64,000 nucleotides of DNA from Macrotis lagotis (taxonomy: Eukaryota > Chordata > Mammalia > Peramelemorphia > Peramelidae): NCBI RefSeq assembly GCF_037893015.1, contig NC_133658.1, positions 143,831,982-143,895,981 on the forward strand, read 5' to 3'. Below the pieces are notes generated by a model. That model saw only the letters and a program-made list of their open reading frames with translations. It searched no databases and was not told the DNA's origin. Both the position numbers and the translations under genes were made by a program. Of the stretch, positions 57,401 through 64,000 are shown in pieces (positions within the stretch are counted from its first letter, which is position 1; each line of letters opens with the position of its first letter).

Positions 57401-60400
57401 CTGAGCATGTACAGGATAAGAGCAAGCTACCTATCCTCATTTTCCCAGAAGGTAAGTTAATATAGAGGGAAAGGCGTAGGGAATGGAGGGGGAGAAAGTA
57501 CAACCAGGTGGGAGTGATGAATAAAACAGATTATTTTGGTGGAGACCAGAGAAGAATTCATTTATCATGATACCTTAGTGTGAAGGTCACTTTTCCTTGT
57601 TGACCTATGTTATTGCTTCTTGGCTTTTGTTGTCCTCTTCTATCTAAGGGTTTTAATGGCACCTGAATCTCATAGTATTTTATTGGAAGTGATCTTAATA
57701 ATCATTTAGCCCAACCCTTACAGTATTCTTGACAAAATGGTTATTCTCTACATCATTTCTAGTTGAACAGTTTGGAAGTCCCTGTAAACTTTCCAAGCCT
57801 TCTGAGCCTCTCTGACCTCAGAGTAAATAACTTCCCTATGAAAAGAGTGTAGGAGGTAGGAAGGTATAATTATTTCTGTTGTCTTTAACCTGCCTATCAA
57901 TTGAGAGGTTGGTAAGAGTATGCAAGATTTATTTTCAGGAGTTTTTCTCATTTGAAGAGCTCTTTAAAAAGAGTAGGAGATAAAACTTTTCCAGAAAAGT
58001 AGTTCTAATAATTGTGTATTCATTCTGGACACATGATCTCTAGAGTAAAATTTATATGTGTGAAGTTAAGAACACAGAGGAAATAGAATTTTTCTCTTAT
58101 TTTCAGGAACCTGCATCAATAACACATCAGTGATGATGTTTAAGAAAGGCAGTTTTGAAATTGGAGCCACGGTTTATCCTGTTGCTATCAAGGTATAAAA
58201 CCTGCCACCTATGAGAGATCAGTTATTTACCACTAAGCCCTGGTATATAATAGGAGAAGGTGGAGTTAAGGAATAAGGCCCACTAATGACTGGGTTGATA
58301 ATTTTCCAGTAGAGCTTGTTGGCTTGGCTGAACTCATTGTGCCTAGAGTATTAGAGAAGGAGAATATGTAATTCTCCAAAGTGCAGATGGGGGCTGGCTA
58401 GGTGGCACAGTGGATAGAGCACCGGCCCTGGAGTCAGGAGTACCTGAGTTCAAATCTGGCCTCAGACACTTAATTACCTAGCGGTGTAACCTTGGGCAAG
58501 TCACTTAACCCCATTGCCTTGCAAAAAAAATGCAGACAGAGGAAATTCTTCAACCTTAAGCTATTTTGTTTTTCCTTTTCCAGCCAGGGGAAAATAGTAA
58601 ATCATTTAACTTTAGTAAATTTTCATCTGTACTTCTACTGTGTGTCTTCCCTAAACCCCTTCCAGAGAGCTATCCCTTATAATAAAGAGTTTTAAAGGGA
58701 AAAGGGTGGAAAAACAGTTCAGCAAAAATAACCAGTATATTGAGGTGGGGGAAGTGATGTTTTTACATCCATGGAGGTACCATAGCTCTTTCCTGGGGCC
58801 GAGCTTGGTCATTATAGTTTCATAATTTTCCTTTTTGATTTTTTTGGTAGTCATTCATTATGTATATTGTTTTCCTGGTTTTCCTTACCTCATTTTTTAC
58901 CATATAAGTTTTACCATAGTTTTACATTTCTATCACATTGTTTCTTATAGCTCAATAATATTTTGTATATTGCTCAATCAGTGGGCATCTATTTTGTTTC
59001 CAGATTTTTTTATACCACAGTAAAACAGCTATGATAAATGTTTTGGTATACGTGAGGCTTTCTTGCCAATGACCTTTTTGGAACATATGCATTGTAATGA
59101 GATCTCTGGACCTTTCAGAGGATATGAACATTTTAGTGACTTTATTTTCATGATTCCAAATTGCTTTCTAGAATGGTTAAACCAATTGACAGTTCACCAA
59201 CAATGAATTAATGTGCCCATCTTTCTATCACCCCTCTAATATTACCTGTTACCATCTTTATCCTTGCCAGTTTGTTGGATATATAAAGCAAAACCACAGG
59301 ATTATTTTGATTTACATTTAATAGTTGTTTGGAATATTTGATTATTAATAGTTTGTAGTTCTCTTGAACTGTTGTTTTTATCCATTAACCATTTACCTTT
59401 TGGCTTTTGGTCAGGAAAATTTCTGTCAGTTATTACCCATATATTGGCTTTCAGATCCTTATCAAAGATTTTGAATCAAAGATTTTTCCCATTTATAACT
59501 TCTTTTCCTAATTGAATTAATTTTGTTCATGCAAAAATAAAACCCTTTCCCCCCCTAGGTTATTACCTCTTTCTTCATAGTTTAACTGGAATGTGCAACT
59601 AAATAATAAGATGGTGAAAATGTATCCTTGCTCTACTAGAAAAACAAATTAAATTCATCCCCTTAAGAATAATATTTTAGTATCATTGTCTTTATCGTCT
59701 TAAGAGTTCTCAAGAGTCATCTAAATAGAGGGAGGGAAGGAGGGAGAGAGAGAGAGAGTGAGGATGTGTGTGTGTGTATGTATTTGTGTATTTGTATATG
59801 TTCATGCATGTGCTTATGCTTAAGGACTCATGCTAATCTCCAGAACAAGTAAATTATAGTTCTGTGCTGTTAATAAAGCCATCCACATTTGTTATTGTTC
59901 ATTTTTTACTGTCTAGCTCTTCTTGAACCCATTTGGTTTTGGGATGTTTTTGACAGATGACACAGGTGAGGAAACTGGGACAAACTTGGTTAAGGTTTCC
60001 TGCCCAGGGTCACATGGTTAATAAGTTTCTGGGGCCAGATTTGAACTCAGGAAGATGAGTCTTTCTGACTCTCAAACTCAGCACTCTTTACATTATATCA
60101 CATTAATAAGCATCTTATCTTGACCTAGTTTAATAGATAGCCAAACCTGTTGAGCTTCCTAAGACTATAGGCCTTTTGAAGGTTCACATTTAGCACTAAA
60201 ATGTTGGAGTCAGATTTTTTGTGTTTTTTTGAAATCAGTGTCCTGGTATTCTGGACACATTTCCAATTTTTTTAGTAGATTGGTTGCATCTTTGATTATA
60301 GGTAGTTACTGCTTCTTATTATCTTAACTTGGACAAACAGGGCAAGGGGAAACTGCATTTCCATATGTCACTTAATTTTATTCTTACAACCCATTGGTGA

Positions 60401-61362
60401 GAAATTCTTTGCTGTTTTGGATTTTTGTTCCTTATCTCTGATTTAGTCCTTCCAGGTTTCCCTGAATTCCCATCCCTCCTGGTTTCTAATAGAACAATAG
60501 TGTTCCATGACATACATATACCATATCAACTTGCATTTATTAAGCAGCAGTTGCAAGTCAGGTGCTCTGCAAAGTGCTAGGATACAAAGGAGGGCAAAAA
60601 TTGGTGCCTGTCATCATTGAGTTCACAACCATGAGCAAAAGGAAAAGCATTAAAGGGGTATTGCTGAAGATGAGATGTTAGCTGGGACCTAAGGGGAGAT
60701 GGACAGACAAAGAGAATGAGAATTGAGAAGGATTATTAGAGTTCTATAGAGAGAAATTCAAGATTGGCAGTGGGGAAAGGATTTATTCAAGGAAAATCCT
60801 GTTTGAAATAAGAAATGACTCCTCAAAAGTGATCTTTCAAAGTTACATAGAATCAGAATGAGCAAAACCAGGCTAATGTTGCTGAGGACACAGAACTCCC
60901 CAATCCTGACTTCATAATTTCCATTTTTAAGAGGCTCCAGAACTTCCATCATAATTATTAAAAAGGGCAAAGAGGGCTTCTGTGGATGCTTAACAACTGA
61001 TGGTGGGGATTAGTGACTTCATACTACCTAATTTGGTGTTTTTTTGGGGACTTTCAGTATGACCCTCAATTTGGAGATGCTTTCTGGAATAGCAGCAAAT
61101 ATGGGATGGTGACCTATCTTCTGAGGATGATGACCAGTTGGGCGATTGTGTGCAGCGTTTGGTATCTTCCCCCCATGACCAGGGAGGTGAGAGCCTAGCT
61201 AGATAAGAGCTTACTTTTATTTGTCTTCTCATGACCATGAACAGGTTTGATTGGTAGTAAGAGTTTTTTTTTCCCCCTACAGGCAGATGAAGATGCTGTC
61301 CACTTTGCAAACCGGGTAAAGTCAGCCATCGCCAGACAGGGAGGGCTCGTCGATTTACTGTG
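44219..61362 (+). CDS. GPAT4: GPAT4, glycerol-3-phosphate acyltransferase 4 (3'-incomplete in window)
   Basis: Transfers an acyl group from acyl-CoA to sn-1 of glycerol-3-phosphate, giving lysophosphatidate, the first step of ER triacylglycerol and phospholipid synthesis; family members also move to lipid droplets. Coding exons: 44219-44383, 52918-52987, 53158-53455, 54177-54251, 55135-55224, 55930-56023, 56681-56796, 57396-57451, 58107-58192, 61058-61186, 61283-61362. They total 1259 bases (419 codons plus two bases), all with AG/GT junctions and consistent phase. Seen: N-terminal hydrophobic segment (about 10-38), second membrane region (about 160-198), HX4D motif NHTSPID (H247, D252), FPEGT (319-323), VYPVAI near 344-349. 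Near-identical to human GPAT4 as I recall it (456 residues) but one residue shorter near LDTSEFEL. The final exon, about 35 codons, is outside the window. Confidence 0.97.
44384..45349. other. GPAT4 intron 2, 5' part, nothing recognised
   Basis: Unique-looking. Overlapping minus frames at 44865-45348 have biased composition but no family features and no splice support. Confidence 0.45.
45350..46330 (-). repeat. L2 3' half, antisense, with (TG)n and a SINE
   Basis: 'gtgccaagcactcaggataa', 'gggagagcattctaggaatg', 'aaatcactttagtttctgaa' and 'ggaggatggatttagagtgg' follow antisense L2 order. (TG)n plus GA/CAGA lies at 45464-45520. A SINE sits at 45820-45999. Confidence 0.75.
45820..45999 (-). repeat. 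short tRNA-headed SINE, antisense
   Basis: Long T-rich lead, then 'aggtttttgcaaggcaaatg' to 'gcaccacctagccgcccc'. The L2 text CCACTAGAGTTTA is duplicated on the right as CCATTAGAGTTTA. Confidence 0.92.
46400..46895 (-). repeat. two MIR-type SINEs, antisense
   Basis: 46400-46573 ('gaagctggatttgaactctg', 'tagtctaagcactttatcta') and 46740-46895 ('gatcctccaaacgactctgt', 'ggatcacacagctcatgaat'). Confidence 0.7.
46896..48640. other. GPAT4 intron 2, repeat-poor
   Basis: About 1.7 kb without recognised transposons apart from a small MIR-like scrap near 47840. A perfect tandem GTAATATTATTAAATT pair lies at about 47881-47912. No exon signal. Confidence 0.45.
48641..50340 (-). repeat. MIR-type SINE, antisense, split by an L1
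   Basis: Left part 48670-48786 ('ggttattaacttgtttgagg'). Right part 50262-50340 ('gggacccaggtctcctacct', 'ctgaagttctattctcttat'). The interrupting L1 is bounded by a 15-base duplication. Confidence 0.65.
48787..50247 (-). mobile_element. 5'-truncated L1 (ORF2 C-terminus plus 3'UTR), antisense
   Basis: Flanked by perfect CACTGATAAGTTTTT at 48772-48786 and 50248-50262. On the minus strand, 49156-49626 is an open 156-residue stretch of the ORF2 C-terminal region with the Cys/His-rich GCGKSGTLLHCCWSC. The rest has stops. It cannot move on its own, as the reverse-transcriptase and endonuclease parts are absent. Confidence 0.92.
50341..51093. other. GPAT4 intron 2, nothing recognised
   Basis: AT-rich. 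A small direct duplication of 'aaggaagttcctt' lies at about 50763-50795. No exon signal. Confidence 0.45.
51094..51252 (+). repeat. short tRNA-headed SINE with 13-base TSD
   Basis: Flanked by perfect CAAACTGTTGTCC at 51081-51093 and 51253-51265. Confidence 0.93.
51266..51664. other. GPAT4 intron 2, nothing recognised
   Basis: Unique-looking. Confidence 0.4.
51675..51837 (-). repeat. short tRNA-headed SINE, antisense, with TSD
   Basis: Flanked by CTTAACAATT at 51665-51674 and 51838-51847. Confidence 0.93.
51848..52330 (-). mobile_element. old L1 3'UTR, antisense
   Basis: 'cagaaagcaatgtaatcagg', 'gaatcaaatccaaatgaaag' and 'gattgtctttgactgttt'-like text in reversed L1 order, with a CCCT-rich tract. 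Confidence 0.65.
52331..52917. other. end of GPAT4 intron 2
   Basis: No repeat recognised. Ends in TTTCTTCCAG at 52917. Confidence 0.5.
52918..52987 (+). CDS. GPAT4: GPAT4 coding exon 2 (residues 56-78)
   Basis: WATLRMERGAKEKNHQLYKP, then YTN and one base of the next codon. Acceptor CCAG|TGG, donor AATG|GTAAG, phase 1. Confidence 0.97.
53158..53455 (+). CDS. GPAT4: GPAT4 coding exon 3 (residues 79-177)
   Basis: Starts GIIAKDPTSLEEEIKEIRKS and ends RYCFLLPLR. It includes ELSDIFYFCRKGMETIMDDE and the beginning of the second membrane region. LDTSEFEL is one residue shorter than human LDNTPEFEL as I recall it. Confidence 0.97.
53456..54176. other. GPAT4 intron, nothing recognised
   Basis: Unique-looking intronic DNA. 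A + frame at 54055-54255 merely reads into the next exon. Confidence 0.5.
54177..54251 (+). CDS. GPAT4: GPAT4 coding exon 4 (residues 178-202)
   Basis: IALAFMGVSLLVVGTTMVGY, then LPNG. Hydrophobic membrane segment. Acceptor TTACAG|G, donor AAG|GTGAGC. Confidence 0.97.
54252..55134. other. GPAT4 intron with one MIR-type SINE
   Basis: 54780-54975 is sense MIR ('gaccttgctgtgtgacttta', 'ctgcctcagttttcccatgt'). Otherwise unique-looking. Confidence 0.6.
55135..55224 (+). CDS. GPAT4: GPAT4 coding exon 5 (residues 203-232)
   Basis: FKEFMSKHVHLMCYRICVRA then LTAIITYHD. Acceptor CTACAG|G, donor ACAG|GTGAGA. Confidence 0.97.
55225..55929. repeat. GPAT4 intron with antisense L2 fragment
   Basis: 55500-55800 is antisense L2 ('gagcacttgctctgtgttag', 'gaatttacattcaaatggga', 'gagaggtttcaggtggtact'). 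Confidence 0.6.
55930..56023 (+). CDS. GPAT4: GPAT4 coding exon 6 (residues 233-264), HX4D motif
   Basis: RENRPRNGGICVANHTSPID then VIILASDGYYAM. Carries the catalytic acyltransferase motif H247-x4-D252. Donor ATG|GTAAGA, phase 0. Confidence 0.98.
56024..56680. other. GPAT4 intron, nothing recognised
   Basis: Short CA tract at about 56132-56151. Open frames reading on from the exon are intronic. Confidence 0.5.
56681..56796 (+). CDS. GPAT4: GPAT4 coding exon 7 (residues 265-302)
   Basis: VGQIHGGLMGVIQKAMVKAC then PHVWFERSEVKDRHLVAE. The acceptor GAGATTAG has a weak pyrimidine tract, but the protein is unambiguous. Confidence 0.97.
56797..57395. other. GPAT4 intron, nothing recognised
   Basis: AT-rich; perhaps an L2 scrap near 56850-56900. 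Confidence 0.45.
57396..57451 (+). CDS. GPAT4: GPAT4 coding exon 8 (residues 303-321)
   Basis: LTEHVQDKSKLPILIFPE plus the first base of the next codon. The FPEGT motif is split across this junction. Acceptor CTGAAG, donor GAAG|GTAAGT. Confidence 0.97.
57452..58106. other. GPAT4 intron, nothing firmly recognised
   Basis: Possible MIR-like scrap at 57660-57720. Otherwise unique-looking. Confidence 0.45.
58107..58192 (+). CDS. GPAT4: GPAT4 coding exon 9 (residues 322-350)
   Basis: GTCINNTSVMMFKKGSFEIG then ATVYPVAIK. Completes FPEGT and carries the conserved YPVAI strand. The donor AAG|GTATAA is non-ideal. Confidence 0.97.
58388..58530 (+). repeat. short tRNA-headed SINE
   Basis: Full length except a small deletion (ACACTTAATTACCTAG). 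TGCAGA is repeated at both ends. Confidence 0.9.
58690..59540 (-). mobile_element. old L1 3' end, antisense
   Basis: 'tacatttctatcacattgtt', 'gtgggcatctattttgtttc', 'gagatctctggacctttcag' in reversed L1 order. Diverged, with no open frame. Confidence 0.6.
59541..60439. repeat. GPAT4 intron with simple repeats and a MIR-like SINE
   Basis: GGGA/GA/TG simple repeat at 59727-59780. Antisense MIR-type text at 59955-60110 ('gaggaaactgggacaaactt', 'cagatttgaactcaggaaga'). Confidence 0.6.
60440..60760 (-). repeat. L1 scrap then L2 3' end, both antisense
   Basis: 60445-60525 ('ctcctggtttctaatagaac', 'gttccatgacatacatatac') is reversed L1. 60526-60760 ('tgcatttattaagcagcagt', 'gctctgcaaagtgctaggat') is reversed L2. 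Confidence 0.65.
61058..61186 (+). CDS. GPAT4: GPAT4 coding exon 10 (residues 351-393)
   Basis: YDPQFGDAFWNSSKYGMVTY, LLRMMTSWAIVCSVWYLPPM, TRE. Acceptor CTTTCAG|TAT, donor GAG|GTGAGA, phase 0. Confidence 0.97.
61283..61362 (+). CDS. GPAT4: GPAT4 coding exon 11 (residues 394-419 plus two bases)
   Basis: ADEDAVHFANRVKSAIARQG then GLVDLL and TG of the Trp codon. Preceded by an intron of only 96 bases. Donor TG|GTGAGT. The next exon (DGGLKREK... in human) was not found before the window ends. Confidence 0.97.
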
Positions 61363-62070
61363 GTGAGTGAAGCCACAAGACTTCTCTGTCCCCTTTAATG
61401 GGAGCTTGGATTTCTCAGATGGGATCACAAAACCTAGCTATGGAAAAATGGGAGTGTCCCTCTAGCTAAATGAGGAGGTCTAATAGTTTGATTCCTATGC
61501 ATTTTTAAAGCAGATGAAATTCCAGGCAATAAACTGATCATCTCATGTGTAGAATTGTTTGGCCTCGCATAGTAGTCTATGCACATACTCTGGTCTAGCT
61601 CTGTTAGCCTTCTTAACTGTGGCTCATCCAGGAAGTTCCTTCTCCCATCTCTGAGCTTTTGCAGTGACTGTCTCCTTGGCCTAGAACACTCTCCTTTCTC
61701 AACTCCACCCCTTAGAAGACCTGACTTTCTTTAAGAAGTAGACCAAGTATCACCTTGTTAGGAAGCCTTTCTCTGTCCTCTCAACTGCTTATTCTCTCCC
61801 TTTTAAAGGATGGGCATGGGAGTAAGGAGGAGTACCTTCCAACCTACTCAGTGTGTGTGTATATACATTACACATACTTGTATACATATGTGTGTGTATG
61901 TGTGTGTGTATGTGTTTGTGATAGTTCTTCCTTTTAGAACAGGTGTGTCCAACCTTCTCTCAGAGCCCATTCAGATTTCCAGTTTGTTGTTGTGCTTTTT
62001 GTTGATGTGGGTTGCACTGTATTGAATTCCATATGCTGCCCTTGAGGGATTTTTATTGGGTGATACTGAC
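61363..62070. repeat. last GPAT4 intron: sense L2 piece and (TG)n
   Basis: 61615-61800 is sense L2 ('cctagaacactctcctttct', 'ttaggaagcctttctctgtc'). A TG-rich microsatellite lies at 61849-61921. Confidence 0.6.
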
Positions 62071-62103
62071 CCAGAAGAGCTAAAAGATTGAATCCCCCTA
62101 CTT

Positions 62104-63665
62104 TAGAATGTAAAATCTGATACTAGCTAAGAAATAGAGTGGTGGATCAGTGGAATAGATTAGATGCAAAAAAGACAGCAGGAAACGATTATAGTAATCT
62201 GCTGTTTGATAAACCCAAAGAGTCCAGCTTCTGGAATAAGAACTCTCTGATAAAAACTGCTGGGAAAACTGGAAGATAGTATGTCAGAAACTTGGATTAG
62301 ACCAACATCTCACACCCTATACCAAGATAAAATCAAAATGTGTGCATGATTTAGACATAAAAGACAATATAAGTAAATTAGGAGAATAAGAAATAGTTTA
62401 CATGTCAGATCTATGGAAAGGGGAACAGTTATGACCAAGAAGAAATAGAGAACATCATAAAAAACAAATTGGATAATTTTGAATACATTAAATTAAACTT
62501 TTTCACAAACAAAACCACTTGCCAATATCAAAAGAAGTGTAGCAAATTGGGAAACATTTTTTACAAGTGTTTCTGACAAAGGACTCATTTCTAAAATATA
62601 CAGAGAACTGAGTCAAATTTATAAAAGAACAGGCCATTCCCCAATTGACAAATGGTCAAAGGATATGCAAAGGATATTACAGATGAGGAAATCAAACCTA
62701 TCTATAGTCATGAAAAACTGTTCTAAATCATAATTGATTAGAGAAATGCAAATTAAGGCATTTTTGAGGTAATACCTCACACCTCTCAGGTTGGCCAATA
62801 TGACCAGAAAGGACAGTGATCAATGCTGGAAGGGATGTGGGAAAACTGGGACACTAATGCACTGTTGATGGAGCTCTGAATTCATCCAATCTTTCTAGAG
62901 AGCAATCTGGAATTATGCCCAAAGAGCAGTAAAAAAATGTGCATACCATTTGATCCAGCAATATCACTACTGGGTCCATACCCTGAAAAGATCATGAAAA
63001 AGGGTAAAAATATCACTTGTACAAAAATATTCATAGCAGCCCTGTTTATGATAGCAAAGAATTAGAAATCGAGGGATGTCCATCAGCTGGGGAAAGGCTG
63101 AACAAACTGTTATGTGTATATGATCGAACACTATTGTTCTGTTAGAAATCAGAAGGGATGAGAATTCAGGGAAGCCAGGAAAGATTTGCATAAACTGATC
63201 CTGAATGAGATGAGCAGAACCGGAAGAACATTGTATACCCTAACAGCAACATGGGGTGATGATCAACCTTAATAGACTTGCTCATTCCATCAATGCAATA
63301 ATCAGGAACAATTTTAGGGTATCTGTGACGAAGAATACCATTTGTTTCCAGAAAAAGAACTGTGGAGTTTAAACAAAGACCAAAGATTATTATCATTAAT
63401 TTTTTAAAAAGTCATTTTAGGTATTACATAATTTTACTCTCTAACATTTTCTTTCTTCCTTAAGAATATGTTTTTTTCCTCAACACATTCAATTTTGTCT
63501 ATGTATACAATGGAAACAAATGTACAGACTATCAAACTACTTCTGTTGGGGGGAGGGGAGGGAGGCAGGGGGAATAAATTGTAAAATTCAAAACATTGCA
63601 AAAAAATGATTGGTGGAAACTACTACTGTATATAATTGGAAAACAAAATATTTGTATTAAGAAAA
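62104..63665 (+). mobile_element. 5'-truncated L1, 1.5 kb (ORF2 C-terminus plus 3'UTR)
   Basis: Sense L1: 'tctgctgtttgataaaccca', 'ggaaagaacattgtataccc'-type text, 'ccatttgatccagcaatatc', then the 3'UTR with 'aaagaactgtggagtttaaa' and 'gggggaggggagggaggcag' before an A-rich end. Flanks share AGAATGTAA and AGAATGCAA. The frame has stops. Confidence 0.85.
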
Positions 63666-63850
63666 AAAGAATGCAAGCTTTTTGAAGGCAAGAATGACTA
63701 TTTCTGTTTTTTAGTTTATACCAGCACTTAGTACGGTGTGTCAAACATAGTATTTTATTAGTACTTATTGATTGATTTCTCACAATTATCCAGCTGTTAA
63801 GTGACCAGGATTTAAACCCAGGTTTCCTGATTCCAAGACCAGTGAGCCTT
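63666..63850. repeat. L2 3' tip (+) and SINE/MIR scrap (-)
   Basis: 'tttgaaggcaagaatgacta', 'ccagcacttagtacggtgtg' and 'agtacttattgattga' form an L2 3' tip. 63785-63850 is antisense SINE text ('atttaaacccaggtttcctg'). Confidence 0.6.
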
Positions 63851-64000
63851 TCCCAGAGGAATTTGGATGACTTGTAATAGGGAATCATCATAGGTTAAAG
63901 TAGCCAGGTTGGGTAATAAATTTGTTCCTGTTTCCAAGTATTTAAGCAGATATTTCAGGGTGTATATTAGTGATAGATTTAAGAAGTCACAATGTTGATA

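Noticed and set aside
1-64000. Search for tRNA, snRNA, CRISPR or operon-like structure
   Set aside because: The tRNA-like boxes all belong to SINE heads. No other RNA gene was recognised, and the window is plainly mammalian nuclear DNA.

Overview
The window is nuclear DNA of a marsupial mammal. The dominant short repeat is a tRNA-headed SINE reading GGCAGCTAGGTGGCGCAG...CTTGGGCAAGCCACTTAACC...TTGCCTTGCAAAA. It lies beside older MAR1-type CORE-SINEs, L1 3' ends of the marsupial type, and many decayed L2 and MIR copies. The species cannot be fixed from the sequence alone.

Two host genes can be supported, both on the + strand. The first (16401-17084, CpG-rich promoter at about 16.03-16.23 kb) is a compact single-coding-exon gene of 227 residues. 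It encodes a glycogen-targeting regulatory subunit of protein phosphatase 1: an RVVF phosphatase-docking motif followed by a CBM21 glycogen-binding domain with WDNN. It is closest in text to PPP1R3C and PPP1R3B, but neither of those maps beside GPAT4 in human as I recall, so it may be an extra PPP1R3 paralogue absent from eutherians.

The second gene is GPAT4 (AGPAT6), the ER glycerol-3-phosphate acyltransferase of triacylglycerol synthesis. Its CpG-island promoter and non-coding exon 1 lie at about 22.9-23.7 kb. A 19.7-kb first intron follows, then a long exon with a uORF-rich leader and the start codon (44219), then ten more coding exons to 61362. All junctions keep frame and give residues 1-419 plus two bases of codon 420. 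The last coding exon (about 35 residues in human) lies beyond the right edge. The HX4D acyltransferase motif (NHTSPID) and the FPEGT motif are intact.

Layout: 1-16 kb is a repeat graveyard (L1, an ORF1-bearing L1/HAL1-like element, SINEs, one solo LTR). 16.0-17.3 kb holds the PPP1R3-like gene. 17.3-22.9 kb is intergenic. 22.9-24.3 kb is the GPAT4 CpG island. 24.3-43.4 kb is intron 1, filled with L2 fragments, a second HAL1-like element and SINEs. 43.4-61.4 kb is the GPAT4 coding body. 61.4-64 kb is the start of the final intron with a 1.5-kb L1. The two genes act in storage of excess carbon, as glycogen and as triglyceride; whether their adjacency means shared regulation is unknown. No RNA gene, CRISPR array or complete autonomous mobile element was found. 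Repeat boundaries are by eye and approximate unless target-site duplications (TSDs) are quoted.
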